NCBI GenBank assembly: GCA_936432065.2
Contig: OW386289.2
Coordinates: 164,237,348 to 164,301,347, forward strand
Length of the DNA: 64,000 nucleotides
Reading direction: 5' to 3'
DNA from: Rutpela maculata
Lineage: Eukaryota; Arthropoda; Insecta; Coleoptera; Cerambycidae
Below the pieces are notes generated by a model that did not search any database, was not told the origin of the DNA, and saw only the letters and a list, made by a program, of their open reading frames with translations. Below, in pieces: positions 32,011 through 44,041 of the stretch (positions within the stretch are counted from its first letter, which is position 1; each line of letters opens with the position of its first letter). Both the position numbers and the translations under genes were made by a program.

Positions 32011-32742
32011 ATATAGGATGCGCCACTTAAAACTCCCCACACTTGTAACTTTTATATTTTTGAAGCGATGACCATGTTGGACACGTGAAATTGTAGACAT
32101 TTTTAAAGCCTTTAAACATGCATACAGAGTGATTAAAAAAATTTTTTTTTGAAAAAATTGTTAAGAAAGGAAACTTAATTTTTTTGAATACATTTTTACC
32201 TCACCCTGTACATGAACTCTGTTAATGTTTTCTTGTAAAAGTTTTAATTACCTTTAATTTAAATAAAAATTTTGCAATTTCCTATTTAGTACATTTTAAT
32301 ATAAGTTTGTTTTTAAAAATATCTATTTCTTTTGTTTCTTATTACTGTTTTGTTACGTTGAATATTGTTTATGATATGGCTTACAAATAAATCATAAAAT
32401 TGTTATTTACATTCTTTTCAGTTATTTTAAAGAAAAATCAGTCTGGAATCGGTAAGAGTGTTTTTAATTTCTTTCTATAAAACCAAAAAGAATTCCTCTA
32501 ATCCAATTGAAACTATTATAAGAAAACATTAACGCAGTTCATGTACAGGGTGAGGTAAAAAAATATTCAACGAAATTAAGTTTTCTTTCTTAACAATTTT
32601 TAAAAAATATTTTTTTAAATCACCCTGTACACATGTTTAAATGCCTTAAAAATATCTACAATTTGATGTGCCCAACATGGTCGTTTCTTAAAAGATAAGA
32701 AAGCTACAAGCCTAGGGAGTTTTAAGTGGCACACCCTGTATA
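32011..32742. mobile_element. Foldback MITE with long inverted arms
   Basis: The ends tatataggatgcgccacttaaaactcccc and gggagttttaagtggcacaccctgtata are inverted copies. The arms extend for about 220 bp (gaccatgttggacacg / cccaacatggtcg, gcctttaaacatg / catgtttaaatgcc, cctcaccctgtacatg / catgtacagggtgagg). The interior is AT-rich and non-coding. The flanks match the uninterrupted sequence at 929-1060, so the insertion site is known. Confidence 0.85.
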
Positions 32743-34327
32743 GGCGCATAGATTATAGGTGACCCTTAAAACTTTCTATCGATGTACCAAACACTCTGTA
32801 TAATTTGAAGTCGAAAAGATTGCTATTTAGCCGACTATACCTTGACTCTCGATTTTTTTGCAATCGTCGCGCGTCGTTTGGTTTTTTCAATTCAGTCTTC
32901 TTAAATCTGTATATCATTTGAAATCTGTAAGTATTCACAGGCATCCACAGCCTAGTTACTAATATTTTTCCAATAAAAACAAGCAAGTGGGAGGTATAAT
33001 GATCTTGATATATTAAAAACAAGTCTAATCTTATTTCTTTTCTCTCTGAACTTATTTATTTGTTTGGTGGTTCCGTTCAAAAATTGTTTTTATTGTTATA
33101 GAAAACTTATCTGAAATCTTAAGTTCGGTCCCGATGAATATATTTAGAATCTATGTACCCTAATTCACAAAAATCGTATTCACTTTCATGAATATATTTG
33201 GATAAAGTAGTAAACGTGGGAGTACGAATCAACGTTGGATATACATTTCTTCCCAAGTTTGAGCACCACTGAGAAAAACAAATCAATAACATGTCTTAAA
33301 ATAAAATACATCATTAATATTTCACATGTGGAATATATTCGAGGATATATTTCTGCGAGTTTTTCTACTATCAGCAGTTCTTTATTAGGGAATTCTCCTC
33401 GGGCCCCTATGTCCAAGAAAATAGTGTGTCGAGCCATAGTTTTTAGTCTATGAGGAATACTGGTTGGTTATTTGACTTTTAAATTAGTCTGTCGGAACAA
33501 AATTAGTTGCAAAGTGGAATTAAAGCGTGACAGACTTACCAGATGCTCAATTTCCCGGCTTACTAGCGAATCTATTTATGTCAAAGGAAACAAGCGAAAA
33601 TACAAAGACCAAAAAATTTATCCCTTGCCCAACTTAGTTCGTCGGCAATAAATTTCAGTAATTTTTTTCAATAAGGTGAGCGTGTACGGGATAAAATTTG
33701 GCTTTGGGATTGTTTCATCGTTTTTTTCACGTATATATACTAATCCTGAGTTTTAAAAAATTGACTCCATTGTAAATCCATTTTAGTTCTCTTATGGATG
33801 TATAGTAAAAAAAAAATTGAATCGCCTTTAAGAAGGGTTATTAAAAATTATGAATTAAAATTTCACCATACCTGGGTTAATTGAACCTTATTACCTAATA
33901 TCGATATTGAAGTCTGTTAAAAATACATTTGATTTCGTTATTTGTTCATTTTTACACTGACATCAATTGTTATTAAAAAAAAAGAAATAGTAATAATAAC
34001 AATAATAATAATGTCTTTTTTAGACCTATATGTAAGTATTTGAAACTGTCAAGTGAAGACAAAAGGTTACAAAAATAAAGATAAAGATTCACCTAAGTTA
34101 TAATAAGCCTTCCTTGCATAAAACTGTTTAGTATCTTCATTCCAAATACTAAAATAAATAAATATTATTTCCATCATAATTTCTTAATTCATTATTCTTC
34201 GGGTGATCACTCTGTATATTTTCCATTATAGTATAACAAGTTTCTTCATTGAGAGTTGCATTAACTACATGAGGAATATTAATGCCTTCTCCACATTTGT
34301 TACGTTAATTATTCTTAAACGGTATTA
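32743..34327. other. Non-coding stretch with dispersed repeats
   Basis: 32743-32812 matches 988-1060 and ends in gtaccaaacactctgtata, a MITE-type terminus. 33805-33905 matches 15975-16075. A (TAA)n run lies at 33991-34012. No coding sequence is recognised. Confidence 0.4.
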
Positions 34328-35113
34328 GTCCAGTCAATGAATATATTGTAGAATGCATGGAATATGCGAGACTTCTTGACTTCAGAACTTTGTTAGGAGT
34401 AGTTAGTAGGTAAACATACTAAAAGTCCCCGCTCCTGGGAGGTGAGCTTACGGTGGGAGGGAGGGGGGAATGTACCATTTTTGTATTTTTCGATTATATT
34501 TCGGAAACGGTGGACTCTAGAAAAATATGTTCTAAATAAAAATGAAAGCTAATTAAATTTTCTATAAAATTGTTTCCATACATATTTGTCGAATTTCCAA
34601 CGGTTTTCGAGATATACGTTATTGAAAATCGATAATTTTCGAAAAAAATATTTCATAAGTGTATATCAAATTGAAGAAAATTTAATGGTCTACAACTTCG
34701 TTTCTGACAATTTTTCTGAGAAATGATCTTGGGAGGCTCTAGAAGCAAATGTTTCACAAAAAGAGTTAGGCAAAACTGATTTCTTCGAAAAGTATTGATT
34801 TTTAATAACGTATATCTCGAAAACCGTTGAAAATTCGAGAAATATGTATGGAAACAATTTAGGGAAACAATTAGGGAATATAGGAAATTTAATTAGCTTT
34901 CATTTTTATTTAAAACATATTTTTCTAGAGTCCACCGTTTCCGAGATATAATCGAAAAATCCAAAAATGGGACCTTCCCCCCTCCTCCCAACGTAAGCTC
35001 ACCTCCCAGGGGAGGGGACTTTTAGTATGTTTACCTGCTAACTACTCCTAACGAAGTCCTGAAGTCAAAAAGTCTCACATATTCCATGTACTCATTGCAC
35101 TCATTGACTGGAT
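34328..35113. mobile_element. Foldback MITE, TA target, arms about 310 bp
   Basis: GTCCAGTCAATGA at the left (after TA at 34326-34327) and TCATTGACTGGAT at the right (before TA at 35114-35115). The arms share agtagttag(t/c)aggtaaacatac, gggaggtgagcttacg, cggtggactctagaaaaata and cgagatatacgtta in inverted order over about 310 bp, leaving a spacer of roughly 150 bp. No coding capacity. It uses the same terminal sequence as the element at 49176. Confidence 0.9.
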
Positions 35114-35136
35114 TATATATATCTCTGTATATTTTA

Positions 35137-35575
35137 CTTCCACATGCATAAAAAAAATATTTGAAATTTTTTATTGTTCAAATAGGCTTGGAATGTCATG
35201 AAACGTCGAAATTTTAAGTTTGAGCAAAAAAATATTTCTGTCTGTCGTTTTGTAACTTTTTTTGTGCGCACAACTACTCTTGAACCGTTTAAGATATTGA
35301 CTTCAAATTTGGTACACGTATGTGTTTTAACGAGATCTGGAACTAGATTATATTTCGATCTTATTCCGTTAAAGGATAGTGGGGTAAATTGGGGTAAATG
35401 ACGGTAAATTTGTAAATGGAGCAAGTAAGAGTCCATACAATTGGTATTTAGTATATATTAGTATATATAAGAGAAGCTAAGGTCTCAAAAAATCATTAAA
35501 AGGGGCGGAAAAAAAATTGTGATTTAGTGTGTGTACAAGAACCAAAGGACTCAACAATTTTTTTACTTCATTACA
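35137..35575 (+). mobile_element. Dispersed repeat family copy 6 (rearranged)
   Basis: Starts TTA|CTTCCACATGC and follows the family to the ttttttacttcat block near 35575, with deletions in the palindrome and the cacccc region. About 85 bp further on, 35661-35707 (cttgtatgtggaaataattg...ctttaattatataat) is a piece of the right end in reversed orientation, so an inversion or a second insertion rearranged this copy. Confidence 0.8.
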
Positions 35576-35812
35576 TCAATAATTATTTTTCAGCTTGTCC
35601 ACCCTGAAAATTTTTCAATAAGGCAGTATTCGGTTTCTGCGTTGGCAATAGTATCAACTACCTTGTATGTGGAAATAATTGTTTATGGAACTTTAATTAT
35701 ATAATATTATTATTTTCCGTAAAATATTTTTGTGGATATATCGCCTACAGACAAGTAGACACCAGGCCGAGGTTTATATATTTAATATTTTATAACTATT
35801 TTATAGTTACAA

Positions 35813-35895
35813 TTCACTTTGTCTTTTAAATGTCCCCACAAAATTGCATCTAAAGGTGTTAAATCAAGGCTGTTTGATGGCCATGGAATTGGTCT
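35813..35895 (-). pseudogene. Mariner-like transposase fragment
   Basis: The minus strand reads RPIPWPSNSLDLTPLDAILW, then GHLKDKV, the block around the third catalytic Asp (usually SPDLTPLDFFLWG). Only about 28 codons remain. A (TTA)n run follows at about 35916-35940. Confidence 0.6.
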
Positions 35896-36000
35896 ACAAG
35901 ATTTTTTAATTATTTTATTATTATTATTATTATTATTATTTTTGTATATTATTTTAAGCTACTTTTCAGAAGAATGGGCACATTTACTGAAACATTATTA

Positions 36001-36650
36001 CTTCCACATTCAGTTGAAGTATAGTAACGACAAAAAATTTTTTGAAAATTTGTATTGTTCAAATAGGCTTAGAATGTCATGAAACGTCGAGATTTTAAAT
36101 TTGAGCGAAAAAAATTGTCTGTCTGTCGGTCTGTAGGTCTGTGACTTTTTTGTGCCCACGTTTACTCTGGAACTGTTTAAGAAATTGACTTGAAATTTGG
36201 TACACTTATGGACTTTAACGGGATCTGGAACTAGATTATATTTTCATCTTATTCCGTCGGAGGATTGGGGGCTAAAATGGGGTAAATGGGGGGCAAACAG
36301 GTAAATCAAGCAGGTAAGAGTCCATAAAATTGGCATTTAGTGTATACAAGAGAAGCTAAGGTTTCAAAAAAATTTTTGGCATTAGCCCATTACCACCCCT
36401 ACCCCATTACTAAAGGGGATAAAAAAATTGTGATTTAGTGTGTGTACAAGAACCAAAAACCTCAAAATATTTTTTTACTTCTCCACCCCCACCCCACTAC
36501 TAATGAGGGATATCGTTTTATGGGTTTTTGAGGTAGACGATTTCAAATATTATATTATTAAAGTTCCATAAACAATGACTTCCACATGCAAAATTTTTTC
36601 GTTGTGAGAGACTTGGATAAACATTTGGATGTGGAAGTAGTGATTCCTTG
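36001..36650 (+). mobile_element. Dispersed repeat family copy 7 (right end clipped)
   Basis: Starts TTA|CTTCCACATTCAGTTGAAG and runs to ggatgtggaagtagtgattccttg, after which the usual gcagcggtttt is replaced by ttttttacttcgtcc. On the minus strand the shared frame is open through the (GACA)n block. Confidence 0.85.
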
Positions 36651-37849
36651 TTTTTTACTTCGTCCACAATTTCTATGTGGACACCGACTAGCAGTTGTCG
36701 AAAAAATAGTCAATGACTCCACTGTTCAAAACGGAGCGCTAATCAGCTCATTGACTCTAACCTTTCTTTATATATGAATGCGATATGTGCTGAATCAAAT
36801 TTTTTGCACACCTGCTAAACATAATGTAAACTATCAGAATGCCCAAAGAAATAATTTTAAATGAACCCATTATTTTACAATGGTCAGCGTGGTTATCTAA
36901 TTAGTCATTGATAAATTTCCCTCTAAACCAAAACCGAGATTATATATTCAGATAAGTATCTATAAATAGCGATAATGTATGTAAGATCAATTTCTCTGTT
37001 GGATTCTCAAGACATTAATAATTTACAATCAGGTAACGGCGGATCACTTAGTCGTTCAACAGGTATGACGATGTAAATAAATAGTCAGATATTGGTAGCG
37101 GCAGTATGCGGTGGTAAAAGCACTAGGCTGGCGTTGTAACTACCATTAAGGCATATTCGCGTATGATCAATTAAGGCGTTAGCATATTTTAACATGTTCA
37201 GAAGAACAACTTCCATATTTTAAAAAGGTAAAAAGAAAACAGCATTATTAAAAAATCATAAACTTAAAATATAGTAGTTTAGGCATTAATTTGGTATTAT
37301 ATATTTGATTTAGAAGAAAAATTCGAAGTGCAACATATTTTAAAAAATTATCAAATTTCGACTGACGCACGCTGACATGGTATTAACATGTCTGTAATAG
37401 TGAATCAGAAAAACCCTGCCAGTTTGCTCCCTCTTTCTATTATATTTCACAATCTCCTCCTCATGATTACGTAGTAACACATGTAGTTTTTGTCTCTTTA
37501 GTCACTATATATAAAATAAGTTTTTTTTGCTCATCCCTTCTCGCACTCCTTACCGGCTGTGCTCGATCATATTCACTAAGGTGAAAAATAAGAAAGAATG
37601 GTGAAAAGTAAGGAACGTATTAGTGAATATCTAGATAGAAAATTAGAAAAGTTTTAGGCTTAAAATAAGAGGACATATGATTCATCAAACAGTAAGTAGA
37701 AAATTGTTATAATAATATATCAAATTTAGAGAACAGACATTGAGTAGAGAAAATTTTTATATATTGTTTAATTAGCAACTTGCTATTTATAATCAGTATA
37801 ATGTATATTGTCATATTAGCAATTTGTGCCTTCTTAGTTTTGGCAATAA
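36651..37849. other. Non-coding stretch with a tRNA-like half
   Basis: At 37108-37140 the plus strand reads gcggtggtaaaagcactagg then ctggcgttgtaac, resembling the D-arm and box A part of a tRNA-type SINE, but no box B follows. The rest is AT-rich with nothing recognised. Confidence 0.3.
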
Positions 37850-39073
37850 CACAGCCACACAAAAAAAAAAGTTCTCTGCAGCGGACCAAATTATATGGAT
37901 TTGGTATATTTTTCGATGCTGAATCTGAATCCGCAGTCCAAAAAAGATCTATCGTGTCAGTTGTGTTTTTTGGTCAAAAACATTCCTTAAAATGGTGTAA
38001 AATCATAGAAATAATGTAATAACTCTTAATGAAGTGTGAAAAATGGTAGATGTTTTGTGGTCGGAAGTAAAGAATATAAATTTGAGCCACAGTAAGTTAT
38101 CTCTATAAATTAAACCGAAATCCGCCCTTATGGGGGGTGAAAACTACCGCTAAAATTCAAAAGACGCACGTGAGTGTGAATATGTACAAAGGGCAAATTT
38201 TTGTATCTTAGGGCAAAACATTTGTCTCTGGTTCGACAACCAGTCATTACTCTCAAAGGATAGAGACTCAACTCTAAGGAGGGTTAAAACTACCCCCATA
38301 TCTCATAGGAAAAAAATTCAGGCTTTTGTAGTTTTAGGCAGGGTGAACAAACATGGAGTAAATTCATTCGAACTACCAATACATGACTAGAGACTACCCC
38401 TAAAGAGTGGTAAGAGCTGCCCCTATGCTCAAATGCTACATATGGGTGCTATTAAAATTGGGAAAAGGTCAAATACTTGTAGTTCATTGTGCCAAATATA
38501 TAAATCTGGTAAGACAACCACCCAATATTTTTATTAAGGTTGACAATCACCCCTATTCGGGGGGGTAAAAACTACCCCCACATACGGACGGAAATAGATA
38601 GATGGAAATTTAGTTAATTTAGATATATAGCTTACATACATCGCAAAAAATGGTCACTGAAGAGATATATCCTATATCTATGACTAAAAAAAGAAAAAGA
38701 AAACCACGGAAGAGATATTTTGAAAAAAGAGAGAAAAATCATAAGAAAAGAAAGTATTTGGAATGATGGTCGAAAGTATGATATAAATAGGAAAAAGACT
38801 AAATAGGAAAAAGACTAAATAGGAAAAAGAATAGTTTTACGCAGATTAAAAGATAGATAAGTTGATAAATATTAAGATAAACAGTTGTATAAGCAGGTAT
38901 GGTATAATAAATAAAACACAACTGGTTAATGCTTAAGTATGAACTTACTCCATATTGTCTACCCTGCCTAAAACTACAAATGCCTGAATTTTTGTTCCAA
39001 GATATTAGAAGTAATGAAATCCGTCGGTCCGTGGTCCGCTGCACAGAACTTTTTTTTGTGTGTGTGGCTGTGT
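37850..39073. mobile_element. 1.2-kb inverted-repeat element with internal tandem repeats
   Basis: The ends acacagccacacaaaaaaa...gttctctgcagcggacca (37850-37888) and tggtccgctgcacagaac...tgtgtggctgtgt (39031-39073) are inverted copies of about 40 bp. Inside, 38110-38590 holds about three degenerate units of roughly 150 bp, each with a (g)gggtaaaactacccc hairpin and a gacaaccag segment. A sequence from those units (aaattcaggcttttgtagtt ttaggcagggt at 38318) recurs inverted near the right end (38960-38995). There is no transposase. The superfamily is unknown. Confidence 0.7.
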
Positions 39074-39082
39074 AATTATACT

Positions 39083-39283
39083 AAAAACCGCTGCCCAAGG
39101 AATCATTACTTCCACAGCCAGATTTTTTATCCAAGTCTCTCACAACTATAAAAATTTTGAATGTGGAAATAATTGTTTATGGAACTTTAATAATATAATA
39201 TTAGAAATCGTCTACCCCAAAAACCCATAAAATGATATCTCACATTGGTAGTGGTGTGGGGGTGGATAAATTAAAAAAATATT
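39083..39283 (-). mobile_element. Dispersed repeat family copy 8 (right-end fragment)
   Basis: aaaaaccgctgcccaaggaat at 39083 is followed by cttccacagccagatt and the right-end 200 bp in reverse, ending in the ggggtggataaattaaaaaa region. The rest of the element is absent. It lies 10 bp from the end of the inverted-repeat element. Confidence 0.85.
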
Positions 39284-41083
39284 AAGTACATCTAGCGCCA
39301 TCTAACGTCGGTGCTTCGAGTTGTAGCGGCTTACAGGTAATAAGGAGAACATGTTCATTTACCATAATTGTGCTTCAGCAACTAAAATCCTTGAAACATT
39401 TTTAATGTAGCACCTCAAAGCGAGAATTTTATTAAATATTCAGGTGTTCTAAGGCAAACGAAGCCATTTTGTAACATATACTGTATCCTTTTTAGATAAT
39501 TAAGCAGATATAAAATCAAAGGCGAACGATTTCTTTAGCATTCCGTGTAATTATACGCTCAACCTACCGCTAGCCTTGATATTACTATTTGTAAAATGTA
39601 TAATTTTTCAACAGGTTGAGTTGAATAGCTAAGGCTAGATTTCGCCTGAAATACAGTCATATTATTATTATCATTATAAGTTCGCCTAAGCCTACACGCC
39701 GCTTCCAAAATATTTTCATAAGTTACATAACCGAAAAGTTTCCATCGCGATCAAATTGGTCTCTCGTGCGCAAACAGTTTTATATTCTGAACCACCCCAT
39801 CGCAGACGTTCCACTTTTTTATGTAAATAACATCATATTTCTAAAAATAGGCATCGTCATCGCCACATCATTGGCATTATTATAGTATACGCAACGCAGA
39901 AGAATGTGGAGGAACATACAATTCTAGATTCAAACGCTGGCGTAGTCCCTTAGGTCAGGGGTTGGATTCCTATGCAAATGTAAATAGGGAGGTCAACCAA
40001 CCGTTATCAACATCTGAACCTTACTTCTTATCTTAATAGGCAGTTGCTTCTATAAATATCCTTAGTAGAATTAAATTTAGCTTATGGTTTTTGATTTATA
40101 CCTGCTATTTATTTTCATAATCACCGTGATTATCTATATTTTTATATAAGGTATCTCATAAGGGATAACTTATTGATTGTTGTCGTGTTAGAGAGTCATT
40201 TGTTTGATTCCTATCCTCGTCCGATAGCCTATTGTGTCTCTCGAAACACCAATAATGTCATGCTATATAGTTTCTTCAATTGTATATTATACTTTTTCAA
40301 GCTGCGAATGTATTTATATACCGAGTTTAAAAGAAAATGCACCTAAAATGTTTATAAATATTTGAAATTTTAACGAAAGATGTTTTGGATCGGGTAAGAA
40401 AGCAATTCCATTGCGGGTATATAAATTATATTATCCAATAAGTAGTCCCACATAGTGCCATTCTTCAAATTCTCAAAAATGAGACGTGGAATGCTCGAGA
40501 CAAGATGATGGATGTTGAGTTGAATGTGTTATCAGTTATGAAATGGAGTGAATTCAACCGATTTTTCAACGTATTATTAAAAATATTTTCTTTGCATGAT
40601 TGGTCAATGTTACGTTCCACCTTATCCGTAACGTTTAAATACTCCATTTCAAACGCATATCGAAGACCTCGAGGATGCGCACCCACATATCCATCGCTTT
40701 GATAGGCTTGTTATGTTGTTATCCTGTTCTACAGACCGCTAGATTGAACTGGGTGGCATAATATAGCGGTGTTTACTTTGGTTTGTTTCCAATTTAACAA
40801 CACAAGAGACCGCACCTGGGAACTGTCATTTTTCTGCAGAAGGGCTTCTTTTTTGGTTCTTTGGGTTGACCACGCTGGGTCGAAAGGGCGAGCTCGCCGA
40901 GTGAATTGTTGTAGTAACAATAGCGTTGAAAAACAGATCAAAAGGCGGAGCCCTATTCACGCACGGATTTGTTTGAAGTTTTGGTTACTGGATCATGTGA
41001 TCCAGAGTTTGGGAATATGAAATTGACGTGAGTCTCCATTTTGTTTGTGGACTTTGTTTTTTTGAAAAAAACCGGCTTGCAAC
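39284..41083. other. Non-coding stretch with a palindrome
   Basis: At 40988-41005 there is CTGGATCA-TG-TGATCCAG, a perfect 8-bp inverted repeat. At 40465-40686 the minus strand has a 73-codon frame (MGAHPRGLRYAFEMEYLNVT) with plausible composition but no splice context or recognised family. agcgccatctaacg at 39297 is a short motif common in insect repeats. No gene is called. Confidence 0.3.
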
Positions 41084-41226
41084 CGGTTCCTTTGGCACCC
41101 TGGGCAGTTCTTTTGGCACCCTGGACAATTCCTTTGGCACCCGGTACAGTTTTTGGGTACCCTGTATAGTTTTTTTTGACACCTTGGATAGCTCTTTTGG
41201 CATTTTGGATAGTTCGTTTGGGACAG
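41084..41226. repeat. 21-bp minisatellite
   Basis: About seven degenerate copies of cttttggcaccctggacagtt, with units of about 21 bp, so the frames repeat as seven-residue units (minus strand PKELSRV-like). The frames run through but have no other coding evidence. Confidence 0.8.
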
Positions 41227-41407
41227 AGTTGGATAATCTCGTCCTGGCTGTGGATATCACACTGGTATTAGAAGTTTAATTATGAGTCCTAGATTTTTTT
41301 TATGGTATACAAAGAAGAGAGTAGTTTCCCTTGATAGTATTTCCCTCTGCGTGGATGTCTTAGGTACATGTACCCTGGTGATAAGGAGCAGACTGGGGGC
41401 AACTACG

Positions 41408-41805
41408 TTGTGACAAAAGCTTCTTAAAAGATTTTCTGAAGAACATTTAAATATTTTAAGAGATATGCATTTAGTTAATTTTCAATATGATGGTTGCCCT
41501 GGCCACTCCACAGAAATGGTTAATCAGTGGTTGAATTTAAATTTTGGAGAAAATTGGATTGCCAGGAATGGACCGATCAAGTGGCCGGCGAGATCCCCAG
41601 ACCTATCAATATTGAATTTCTTTTTATGGGGTCGCCTCAAGCAGTTGGTTTACGCTGAACCACTTCCTAACGATGCGCGATGTAGTAGTATTGAAGCAGT
41701 GAATTACAAATGCCGTAAACTCCATACCGTTAGATCATATTCGAAACAGTTTTAAGGACTTCAGGCGAAGGATCGAAATGTGTGTGGATGTGGGTGATAG
41801 CTAAG
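41408..41805 (+). pseudogene. Mariner-like transposase, C-terminal half
   Basis: In one frame from about 41408: LLKRFSEEHLNILRDM, FQYDGCPGHST (second catalytic Asp region), then WPARSPDLSILNFFLWGRLK (around 41583-41642, third Asp region with LNFF replacing the usual LDFF), VYAEPLPN, a frame break near 41685, and RRRIEMCVDVGDS before a stop near 41802. The N-terminal half is absent. The right terminus of the element is at 42329-42348. Confidence 0.75.
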
Positions 41806-42328
41806 TCGAATAATAAAAAATTGTAAACATTGTTTTGTATTGGTCAATAATTAATTTGTTTGTGAATCTGTTATGTTTTTGATATTTATTACTTGTTATA
41901 ATTTTTAAACCTCATTAATCTTCTGTTAGTAATTGTTTCTTGTTTTACAATTAGTTCGATTAACATTATACCTTCTTACATCTCGTATATTCACTTTTTT
42001 TATTTACCAATAGCCTACTTTTTGAGATGATTAACATTTGCTCCTACACAACTTTAAATATGAATTCAACTCTTAATTCGCAAAAAATGGTATAGAGGTA
42101 TAAAATGGCATTCTAAATAACTTTTCTTAGTGGAATTTTTTCATATTTTGAAAAATAAAGGTACTTTATTAGTGGTGATTTTTACAACTTTGCTTATAAA
42201 ACACCCTGTAGAACACCAAATCAAGTCATTTTTGGTATACTTTAATTTTGCAACAAGCAGGACTCAATCCCCAAATACCATTCCAAAATTCCAAAATTTT
42301 TGGTCCATTACACCTCTTGTTACATCTA

Positions 42329-42348
42329 TCCTGGGACACACTGTATAT
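42329..42348. repeat. Right terminus of the mariner-like element
   Basis: tcctgggacacactgtatat is the inverted form of TACAGTGTGTCCC, matching the ends at 857, 60091 and both ends of the foldback MITE at 18002-19000. It lies about 520 bp after the transposase remnant. Confidence 0.6.
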
Positions 42349-43139
42349 TACAAAGAATTATAAACTCGAAAATTTTTTAACTTGATCGCTTGTGACTTTT
42401 CTGAGCTTCATCTCGAAAACATATTAACAATTTAACCAGTTTGACCGAAACTGAATTTACTTAAGAAAAACCTCCCTTAGGAGTGTCGTCAAAAGTCGTA
42501 ATAAAATTATTTATTTTATAAAATCCACCAAATTACTAGTTTAAATAAAATATCTATATATCTCTTTACCAAATATTCTTTATAACACCAATCCCTGAAA
42601 ACCAACATTTTTGTCATCTATTGGAAATGTTAATAAAGCACTCTGTTTATTTTAAAGCAGGAATATCAGTAAAAAGCTCGTTTGGGGTACAGGAATTCCT
42701 GCTATTAAGTAATTCAATCTAAGAGGATCTCGAGGTTCTCGATCGAGGCGCTGCGTTTTTGATGTGGTTACAGGCCGCCCGTTTCGGGTGTGATGGGCTT
42801 ATGGGTTAGCACTAGTTGTGAATGGAGATGTAAATGGGGTGAGTTTGGGCATTGTAAGATGCGCGCTGATATGGTATTGATCCAGCGTGGGACGTTAGAG
42901 CTCACCTCGCGGGCGCCGCTGACCATGAGCGTACGTTGTAACATATTTAAAAAAAAGGTGCCAGATTTTTTCGAAAAATTTAAAACTCGTAAGAAGTTGC
43001 TTTGCGTTAAAAATAAACAGAGGAGTCGAGATAAATTTTACAAAATTAAATTTTTTTGCTATTTTCGTTATTATCTCTTAGAAAATACATCGGACTAAAT
43101 TAAAATCAGATTAAGAAATAAAAATTTACGCAAGATATA
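42349..43139. other. Non-coding stretch with a GC-rich island
   Basis: 42715-42940 is clearly GC- and CpG-rich (ctcgatcgaggcgctgcg, acctcgcgggcgccgctgac) inside AT-rich DNA. A frame open from 42790 to 43098 covers it, but I see no splice sites or known motif. Confidence 0.3.
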
Positions 43140-44041
43140 CCTCGCTTATTATTAAAGAGTTTTGAAATTTTGCAGGCATACTTAGTGCATCTAATGCACT
43201 TTTTTAAATTTTTCTGCTGTTTCCCGTCTAACCGGAAGTGACGTCAACTTTCGATTTTCAAATGAAACACTATAGTTTTTTTTTGGATTTCAAAACTAGA
43301 TTTCTTTCCGAGTTAGAATATGTAAAAACAGTATTAGGTTAGAGAGGAAAGTTTTTGAGATAATGCGATTTTAACGTTTCAGGTGTTGAGAAGCACTAAA
43401 AATCGAGTTATCTATGGAATGATTTTGTGGCAGATTAAAATTGCCATGAAAACGCATAGTAGGCGCATGTCGAGTCAATAGAAGTTTGCGTTCAATTCAC
43501 AGACGACAAATTTAGCATTTAAAACAATAAAAAACAAACAAAACAATAAACATTTTTATTTCAAACAGTGATAAAAATTTAAACATGAATCTGCAATAAC
43601 AAGAAAATTATCACATATAATTTTCAAATAAGCCACCATTTTGATCTAAATACTTCTCAACTCTTCTCTTGACACTTTCTATTGTGTTTTCAATAAACTG
43701 TGAGTTCATCTCTTGGCAGATTTCATGAACACGTGCTTGCAAAGCCGCTATTGTTTCGCGTTCGAATTCATAAACATTATCTTTAATGTGACCCCATAAA
43801 AAAAATCCAATGGATTGAGATCCGGGGACAAAGGTAAATTATCTAGATAATTTTCTTCCAAGAAAGGCAATATGTTTTGTGAATAAAATGCTGCATTGAG
43901 ATTTTGATCATAAACAACAGGTCCGTCACTTCCGGTTAGACGGAAAACAGCAGAAAAATTTAAAAAAGTGCAATAGATGCAAAAAATGTCACTAAGTATG
44001 CCTGAAAAAATTCAAAATTCTGTCTTTAATAATAAGCGAGG
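43140..44041 (-). mobile_element. Internally deleted mariner-type element with about 100-bp inverted repeats
   Basis: The left arm cctcgcttattattaaag...ggcatacttagtg...ctgctgtttcccgtctaaccggaagtgacg (43140-43243) is inverted at the right end (cgtcacttccggttagacgg to aataataagcgagg, 43925-44041). Between them is only the 3' third of a transposase gene, transcribed leftward. The combination marks an internally deleted, non-autonomous derivative. Confidence 0.8.
43611..43924 (-). pseudogene. Tc1/mariner-type transposase C-terminus
   Basis: The minus strand reads ILPFLEENYLDNLPLSPDLN, then PLDFFLWGHIKDNVYEFERE, QARVHEICQEMN and KYLDQNGGLFENYM, with the stop at 43611-43613. SPDLNPLDFFLWG is the third catalytic Asp block. 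One frameshift lies in the A run near 43800. The family differs in sequence from the ARSPDLT-type remnants elsewhere. Catalytic Asp 1 and 2 are lost in the internal deletion. Confidence 0.8.

Noticed and set aside
36996..37060. 5.8S rRNA fragment (ggcggatcactta)
   Set aside because: The match is limited to about a dozen bases, and neighbouring rRNA sequence is absent.
41028..41279. Repetitive protein with 7-residue units
   Set aside because: A 21-bp minisatellite reads through in several frames on both strands; nothing else supports coding.
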